A DNA stretch of 64,000 nucleotides from Cedecea sp000277545 (lineage in GTDB: Bacteria; Pseudomonadota; Gammaproteobacteria; Enterobacterales; Enterobacteriaceae): NCBI GenBank assembly GCA_050847315.1, contig CP193791.1. The stretch is one strand, 5' to 3'. The position numbers were made by a program, and so were the translations under genes. Positions within the stretch are counted from its first letter, which is position 1. Each line of letters starts with the position of its first letter. Positions 58,979 to 64,000 of the stretch are shown here, piece after piece. The notes below the pieces were generated by a model. It ran no database searches and had not been told where the DNA came from. It was given only the letters and a program-made list of their open reading frames with translations.

Positions 58979-61900
58979 TTACTGGTGATGCTCTACCGCA
59001 TGCGCATGTTCAATATCTTCACTCTTGCGGCTAAAGCGGCGGCGTACCACCACGAAGAACACCGGCACGAAGAAGATAGCCAGCACGGTCGCGGTCACCA
59101 TACCGCCCATTACACCGGTACCTACGGCGTTCTGCGCGCCACTGCCCGCACCGGTACTGATAACCAGCGGCATTACCCCGAGGATAAACGCCAGAGAAGT
59201 CATCAGGATCGGACGCAGACGCATACGCACGGCTTCCAGCGTCGCTTCAATCAGACCTTTGCCTTCTTTCTCCATCAGATCTTTGGCGAATTCAACGATA
59301 AGTATCGCGTTCTTCGCCGACAAACCAATGGTTGTTAGCAGGCCAACCTGGAAGTAAACGTCGTTGGTGAGGCCACGCATCGTTGCCGCCAGCAGGGCAC
59401 CGAATACGCCAAGCGGAACAACCAGCATGACCGAGAACGGAATTGACCAGCTCTCATACAGCGCCGCCAGGCACAGGAACACCACAATCAGCGAGATGGC
59501 GTACAGGGCAGGGGCCTGGTTGCCGGACAGGCGTTCCTGGTAGGACATGCCCGTCCAGTCAAAGCCAATGCCGGTTGGCAATTTCGACGCAAGCTGTTCC
59601 ATCATGTCCATTGCTTCACCGGTACTTTTACCCGGTGCTGCCTGGCCAAGAATTTCCATGGACGGCAAGCCATTGTAACGTTCCAGACGCGGTGAGCCGT
59701 ATTCCCAGCGTGAGGTAGAGAACGCGGAGAACGGTACCATCTGGCCGGAAGAGCCACGCACGTACCAGTTACCGATGTCGCTTGGCAGCATACGGTATGG
59801 CGCTTCGGCCATGACGTACACTTTCTTCACGCGGCCACGGTCGATGAAGTCATTGACGTAGCTGCCGCCCCAGGCTGCGCCCAGCGTGGTATTGATATCG
59901 CTGATGGATACCCCCAGCGCCTGTGCTTTTTCCTGATCGATATCGATTTTGAACTGCGGTGTATCTTCCAGACCGTTCGGACGCACGCCAACCAGCAGGT
60001 CAGGGTGCTGGGCAATCATGCCGAACAGCTGGTTACGAGCCTGAGTGAGCTGCTCGTGGCCAAGGTTTGCCTGGTCAATCAGCTGGAAGTCAAAGCCGGT
60101 TGCGGTACCCAGCTCGACAATCGCCGGCAGGTTAAAGGCAAAGACCATTGCATCTTTAATCTGCGAGAAGGTGCCCATCGCACGGCCTGCAATAGCCGGA
60201 ACTTTGTTCTCTTCTCCAGAGCGCTCACTCCAGTCTTTAAGCGACACGAACGCCAGACCGGTATTCTGACCACGACCGGAGAAGCCGAAGCCGTTAACGG
60301 TAAACACTGAGTTAACGTTGGCTTTCTCTTTGGTCAGGAAGTAGTCGTTCACTTCATCAAGGACTTTCTGCGTACGCTCCTGGGTTGCACCCGCCGGCAG
60401 CTGCGCCATGGCTAACAGCACGCCCTGGTCTTCATCCGGCAGGAACGAACTTGGCAGACGAACGAACAGAAACGCCATGCCGACAACAATCAGCAAATAC
60501 ACCACCAGATAGCGGCCGGTGCTGCGCAGAATGTTACCGACGCTGTCGGTGTAGTGATGCGTGCTCTTCTCGAACATTCTGTTGAACCAGCCGAAGAACC
60601 CTTTCTTGTCATCGTGATGACCTTTCGGGATTGGCTTAAGCATGGTTGCACAGAGCGCAGGGGTCAGAATCATTGCCACCAGCACCGACAGCACCATCGC
60701 GGAAACGATAGTAATCGAGAACTGACGGTAGATTGCGCCGGTAGAGCCGCCGAAGAACGCCATCGGGACAAATACCGCGGACAGTACCATCGCGATACCG
60801 ACCAGCGCGCCCTGAATCTGGCCCATGGATTTGCGCGTGGCTTCCTTCGGTGGCAGTCCTTCTTCCACCATAACGCGCTCAACGTTCTCCACCACGACGA
60901 TGGCGTCATCCACCAGCAGGCCTATCGCGAGCACCATGCCGAACATCGTCAGGGTGTTTATCGAGTAACCAAAGGCGGCAAGGATAGCGAACGTGCCCAG
61001 CAGTACCACCGGTACCGCAATGGTTGGGATCAGCGTTGCCCGGAAGTTCTGCAGGAACAGATACATCACCAGGAACACCAGCACGATAGCCTCGATCAGC
61101 GTTTTCACCACTTCGTTAATAGAGATTTTAACGAACGGCGTAGTGTCGTACGGATAAACAACTTTCAGGCCAGCAGGGAAGAACGGCTGCAGTTTTTCAA
61201 CCGTCGCACGTACCGCTTCGGCCGTGTCCAGGGCGTTAGCACCGGTGGCAAGTTTAATCCCCAGGCCGGAAGCTGGCTGGCCGTTATAGCGGGCGATAAC
61301 GTCATAGCTTTCGCCGCCCAGCTCAACTTTTGCTACGTCTTTCAGCAGGACGCGAGAGCCGTCCGGGTTGACCTTCATCAGGATCTTGCTGAACTCGTCT
61401 GCGGATTTCAGACGGGTCTGCGCAATGATGGAGGCGTTCAGCTGTTGGCCTTTGACCGGCGGAGTCCCGCCGAGCTGGCCCGCTGCGACCTGGGCGTTTT
61501 GTGCCTTGATAGCATTGATCACATCCACCGGCGTCAGCTGGTAGTTGTTCAGTTTGTTCGGGTCCATCCAGATACGCATCGCGTACTGAGCACCAAACAG
61601 CTGAACGTCACCGACACCGGGAGTACGGCTGACCGGATCTTTGATGGTCGCGCCTACGTAGTCCGCGATATCGTCCTGATTCATGGTGCCGTCGGTATTG
61701 ATCATACCGAGAACCATCAGGAAGCTACTTGAGGACTTCTCGACGCTAACACCCTGCTGCTGCACCTCCTGCGGCAGCAGCGGCATAGCCAGCTGCAGTT
61801 TGTTTTGAACCTGAACCTGTGCGATATCGGCATCAGTGCCGGAGTCGAAGGTAATGGTTATCTGAACGGTACCAGAGGAATCACTGGTAGAGGACATGTA

Positions 61901-62128
61901 CAGCAGGCCATCGATACCGTTCATGTTCTGTTCGATAACCTGCGTGACGGTATCCTGTACCGTTTTAGCATCTGCACCCGGGTAGTTGGCTGAGATCTGA
62001 ATAGCCGGTGGCGCGATCGTTGGATACTGCGCGATAGGCAATTTCATGATCGCAAGCGCACCCGCCAACATAATGATGATGGCGATTACCCAGGCAAAGA
62101 TGGGGCGATCGATAAAAAACTTAGACAT
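58979..62128 (-). CDS. acrB: Multidrug efflux RND pump subunit AcrB
   Basis: A 1049-residue inner-membrane proton-driven multidrug exporter, same length as E. coli AcrB. Twelve membrane segments and two large periplasmic loops. Proton-relay residues are in GLLVDDAIVVVENVERVM (Asp407, Asp408) and LSAKNAILIVEFAKDL (Lys940). The N-terminus MSKFFIDRPIFAWVIAIIIM and the acidic-His tail EDIEHAHAVEHHQ are typical. Second gene of the acrAB operon, 22 bases after acrA. Confidence 0.98.
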   Translation of the reverse strand: MSKFFIDRPIFAWVIAIIIMLAGALAIMKLPIAQYPTIAPPAIQISANYPGADAKTVQDTVTQVIEQNMNGIDGLLYMSSTSDSSGTVQITITFDSGTDADIAQVQVQNKLQLAMPLLPQEVQQQGVSVEKSSSSFLMVLGMINTDGTMNQDDIADYVGATIKDPVSRTPGVGDVQLFGAQYAMRIWMDPNKLNNYQLTPVDVINAIKAQNAQVAAGQLGGTPPVKGQQLNASIIAQTRLKSADEFSKILMKVNPDGSRVLLKDVAKVELGGESYDVIARYNGQPASGLGIKLATGANALDTAEAVRATVEKLQPFFPAGLKVVYPYDTTPFVKISINEVVKTLIEAIVLVFLVMYLFLQNFRATLIPTIAVPVVLLGTFAILAAFGYSINTLTMFGMVLAIGLLVDDAIVVVENVERVMVEEGLPPKEATRKSMGQIQGALVGIAMVLSAVFVPMAFFGGSTGAIYRQFSITIVSAMVLSVLVAMILTPALCATMLKPIPKGHHDDKKGFFGWFNRMFEKSTHHYTDSVGNILRSTGRYLVVYLLIVVGMAFLFVRLPSSFLPDEDQGVLLAMAQLPAGATQERTQKVLDEVNDYFLTKEKANVNSVFTVNGFGFSGRGQNTGLAFVSLKDWSERSGEENKVPAIAGRAMGTFSQIKDAMVFAFNLPAIVELGTATGFDFQLIDQANLGHEQLTQARNQLFGMIAQHPDLLVGVRPNGLEDTPQFKIDIDQEKAQALGVSISDINTTLGAAWGGSYVNDFIDRGRVKKVYVMAEAPYRMLPSDIGNWYVRGSSGQMVPFSAFSTSRWEYGSPRLERYNGLPSMEILGQAAPGKSTGEAMDMMEQLASKLPTGIGFDWTGMSYQERLSGNQAPALYAISLIVVFLCLAALYESWSIPFSVMLVVPLGVFGALLAATMRGLTNDVYFQVGLLTTIGLSAKNAILIVEFAKDLMEKEGKGLIEATLEAVRMRLRPILMTSLAFILGVMPLVISTGAGSGAQNAVGTGVMGGMVTATVLAIFFVPVFFVVVRRRFSRKSEDIEHAHAVEHHQ

Positions 62129-62150
62129 GTCTTAACGGCTCCTGTTTAAG

Positions 62151-63350
62151 TTAAGACTTCGGTTGTTCGGGCTGTGCGCCTGCGGCGGGTTGCTGTTGGC
62201 CTTTATTGTCTTCCGCAACTTCCTGCGCTTTTACCTGAACACCCGGTTTTACTTTCTGTAGGCCGGTAACAATCACGCGATCGCCTGTTTGTAACCCATC
62301 GGTAACCAGCCATTTGTCGCCGATCGCCTGGCTGGTTTGCAGCTGACGAACTTCAACTTTGTCATCCTTCCCAACAACCATCGCTGAAGCATCACCACGT
62401 GGAGTACGAGTTACCCCCTGCTGCGGAACCAGGATGGCATTCGGGTTAACGCCTTCTTCCAGTTTGGCGCGAACAAACATTCCTGGCAGCAGGGTTTTGT
62501 CCGGGTTAGGGAAGATAGCGCGCAGGGTGATAGACCCGGTGGTCTGGTCAACGGTCACTTCAGAGAATTCCAGCGTGCCTTCCTGAGCATAGGTGACGCC
62601 GTTGTTCATCATCAGTTGGACTTTCGCTTTACCGTTTTCCTGTTTCAGTTTGCCGTCGGCCAGCTCCTGCTTCAGGCGCAGGAAGTCATCGCTGGATTGG
62701 GTCACATCCACATAAATAGGGTCAAGCTGCTGGACGGTGGCGAGGGCGGTGGTTTGCCCGCTGGTAACCAGCGCACCTTCGGTGACCGCGGATTTCCCGA
62801 TGCGGCCGCTGATAGGCGAGGTCACTTTGGTGTATGCCAGGTTGATACGTGCAGTTTCAACCGCGGCTTTTGCTGCGACGACGTCAGCGTTTGCCTGCTG
62901 CGCGGTGGCCGCAGCCGTATCGTAGTCAGACTGGCTGATGTACTTGGTACCCAGCAGTTTCTGGTAACGTTTGACGGTCAGCTGTGCAAGATTCGCGCTG
63001 GACTGGGCTTTCGCCAGGTCGCCTTTCGCGCTGTCGTAGGCAGCCTGATAGGTGGCAGGATCGATCTGATACAGCGAAACACCGGCCTGAATGTCGCTCC
63101 CTTCAGTGAAGTTACGCTTCAGAATAATGCCGCTAACCTGAGGACGAACTTCTGCGATGCGGAAGGCGTTGGTGCGTCCTGGAAGCTCAGTAGTAATCTG
63201 CAATGGCGCGCTTTTCAGAGTCACTACACCCACTTCCGGGGCGTGCGGCGCACTCTGCTGAGTCTCTTTCTCGTTACATCCTGTAAGCGCTAAGCTGCCT
63301 GAGAGCATCAGAACGGCCGCCAGAGGCGTAAACCCTCTGTTTTTGTTCAT
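62151..63350 (-). CDS. acrA: Multidrug efflux adaptor AcrA
   Basis: A 399-residue periplasmic lipoprotein linking AcrB and TolC. Signal peptide with lipobox LTGC (Cys24 or so), lipoyl and hairpin domains (about 100-170) and a beta-barrel; NVRPQ-like EVRPQVSGIILKRNF and KVTSPISGRIGKSAVTEGALV are typical. Start MNKNRGFTPLAAVL matches E. coli; a frame opening nine codons earlier is ignored. Repressed by AcrR through the operator upstream. Confidence 0.97.
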   Translation of the reverse strand: MNKNRGFTPLAAVLMLSGSLALTGCNEKETQQSAPHAPEVGVVTLKSAPLQITTELPGRTNAFRIAEVRPQVSGIILKRNFTEGSDIQAGVSLYQIDPATYQAAYDSAKGDLAKAQSSANLAQLTVKRYQKLLGTKYISQSDYDTAAATAQQANADVVAAKAAVETARINLAYTKVTSPISGRIGKSAVTEGALVTSGQTTALATVQQLDPIYVDVTQSSDDFLRLKQELADGKLKQENGKAKVQLMMNNGVTYAQEGTLEFSEVTVDQTTGSITLRAIFPNPDKTLLPGMFVRAKLEEGVNPNAILVPQQGVTRTPRGDASAMVVGKDDKVEVRQLQTSQAIGDKWLVTDGLQTGDRVIVTGLQKVKPGVQVKAQEVAEDNKGQQQPAAGAQPEQPKS

Positions 63351-63441
63351 ATGTAAACCTCGAGTGTCCGATTTCAAAGTTGTTCAATGGATCAAATGTC
63401 CACAAACCCATTGCTGTGTTTATATTATCGTCGTGCTATGG

Positions 63442-63465
63442 TACATACGTTCACAAATGTATGTA
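63442..63465. promoter_or_regulatory. AcrR operator
   Basis: Palindrome TACATACG-TTCACAAA-TGTATGTA between acrA and acrR; E. coli has TACATACATTTGTGAATGTATGTA's outer arms, so the outer halves are conserved with the centre inverted. Confidence 0.85.
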
Positions 63466-63493
63466 AATCTGACTAAAGTAAATTCACTCACTT

Positions 63494-63512
63494 ATGGCAC
63501 GAAAAACTAAAG
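63494..63512. promoter_or_regulatory. Marbox overlapping the acrR start
   Basis: ATGGCACGAAAAACTAAAG fits the MarA/SoxS/Rob consensus AYNGCACNNWNNRYYAAAY except for the last base. It overlaps the first codons of acrR and lies upstream of the acrAB promoter. Confidence 0.7.
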
Positions 63513-64000
63513 CTCAGGCGCTTGAAACCCGCCAGCACATCCTCGACGTTGCGATTCGCCTGTTTTCACAACAGGGCGTCTCTGCGACTTCGCTCGCGGA
63601 TATCGCGCAGGCTGCCGGGGTAACTCGTGGTGCAATTTACTGGCATTTCAAAAATAAGTCGGAATTGTTTAGTGAGATCTGGGAGCTAACCGAATCCAGT
63701 ATTGGTGACTTAGAGATTGAGTATCGGGCAAAATATCCAGACGATCCACTCTCGGTGATAAGAGAATTACTCATTTATATCCTACAGGCAACGGTGACAG
63801 AAGAGCGCCGGCGCCTGATGACCGAAATCATTTTCCACAAGTGCGAGTTTGTGGGCGAACTCGAAGTTTTGCAGCAGGCCAGACGCACGCTTTATATGGA
63901 AGGAAATGAGCGTATCGAAGCTGCTTTACAGCGCTGTATCGACGCCGGGAAACTTCCTGCAGGCCTGCGCCTTTCCCTCGCCGTCACGCTGATGCGCAGC
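63494..64000 (+). CDS. acrR: TetR family repressor AcrR, partial
   Basis: The first 169 residues of AcrR (about 215 in E. coli); the frame runs off the right edge. TetR helix-turn-helix SLADIAQAAGVTRGAIYWHF is complete, as is the start MARKTKAQALETRQHILDVA. AcrR represses acrAB and itself and is released by many toxic compounds. Divergent from acrAB. Confidence 0.96.
   Translation, partial: MARKTKAQALETRQHILDVAIRLFSQQGVSATSLADIAQAAGVTRGAIYWHFKNKSELFSEIWELTESSIGDLEIEYRAKYPDDPLSVIRELLIYILQATVTEERRRLMTEIIFHKCEFVGELEVLQQARRTLYMEGNERIEAALQRCIDAGKLPAGLRLSLAVTLMRS

Noticed and set aside
60554..61732. Long open frame of 392 codons opposite acrB
   Set aside because: It is the complement of the conserved AcrB frame, with an Arg/His/Gln-rich composition typical of antisense shadow frames.

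Overview
The window comes from a chromosome of the family Enterobacteriaceae. The proteins are close to their Escherichia coli counterparts (GuaA, PdeF, Ppx, Ppk, PurN, PurM, Upp, UraA, Hda, NorV/W/R, CscR/A, YlaC, Maa, Hha, TomB, AcrA/B/R). The genus is neither E. coli nor Salmonella. A methionine-salvage block of the Klebsiella/Enterobacter/Cedecea type is present, and loci that lie far apart in E. coli K-12 are joined here. I cannot fix the genus from sequence alone.

Layout. (1) 0-11 kb: the 3' end of guaA, then an accessory stretch with a DUF2000 protein and AraC regulator, a chromosomal ccdAB toxin-antitoxin pair, an M24 peptidase, an AT-rich gene whose product resembles CheD glutamine deamidases, a LysE exporter with its LysR regulator, an S66 peptidase with a P-loop kinase, a desaturase with a PhnD-like protein, a VOC protein and yfgG. 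(2) 11-22 kb: core genes pdeF, ppx-ppk, purMN, upp-uraA and hda, with recognisable FNR, Pho, PurR and UTP-sensing control sequences. (3) 22-34 kb: a methionine-salvage block with three clusters of tandem MetJ boxes. It holds ybdL, mtnC-mtnD, mtnA, mtnK, a ribose-type ABC importer with a beta-propeller protein, and ybdH/hcxA. The dehydratase gene mtnB is absent. Two near-identical 145-bp fold-back repeats bracket the importer-hcxA part. (4) 34-41 kb: norVW and norR with three NorR enhancers and a sigma-54 promoter, then a molybdate-type binding protein and permease with no ATPase, and an XRE-2TM regulator preceded by four 11-bp tandem repeats. (5) 41-53 kb: a CSS-motif c-di-GMP phosphodiesterase, a HutC regulator, an enolase-superfamily dehydratase, a PTS EIIBC, a csc-type sucrose locus without fructokinase, and a MetNIQ-like importer joined to a 2-oxoglutarate/Fe(II) oxygenase. 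(6) 53-64 kb: a flagellar-regulon chemoreceptor, Zur-type rpmE2-rpmJ2, ylaC, maa, hha-tomB, and acrB-acrA with the start of acrR.

How the parts work together. The most coherent unit is the methionine-salvage block. MtnK and MtnA start recycling methylthioribose, MtnC and MtnD act late in the pathway, and YbdL transaminates 4-methylthio-2-oxobutyrate to methionine. The Met boxes between the importer and hcxA suggest, by inference, that the importer brings in methylthioribose or a related sugar. The last gene of that operon encodes a seven-bladed propeller in which five blades carry an equivalently placed histidine, which looks like an unrecognised metal centre. The other item that stands out is the small CheD-like protein at 4.2-4.8 kb. 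No rRNA, tRNA, insertion sequence, integrase or CRISPR array was seen.
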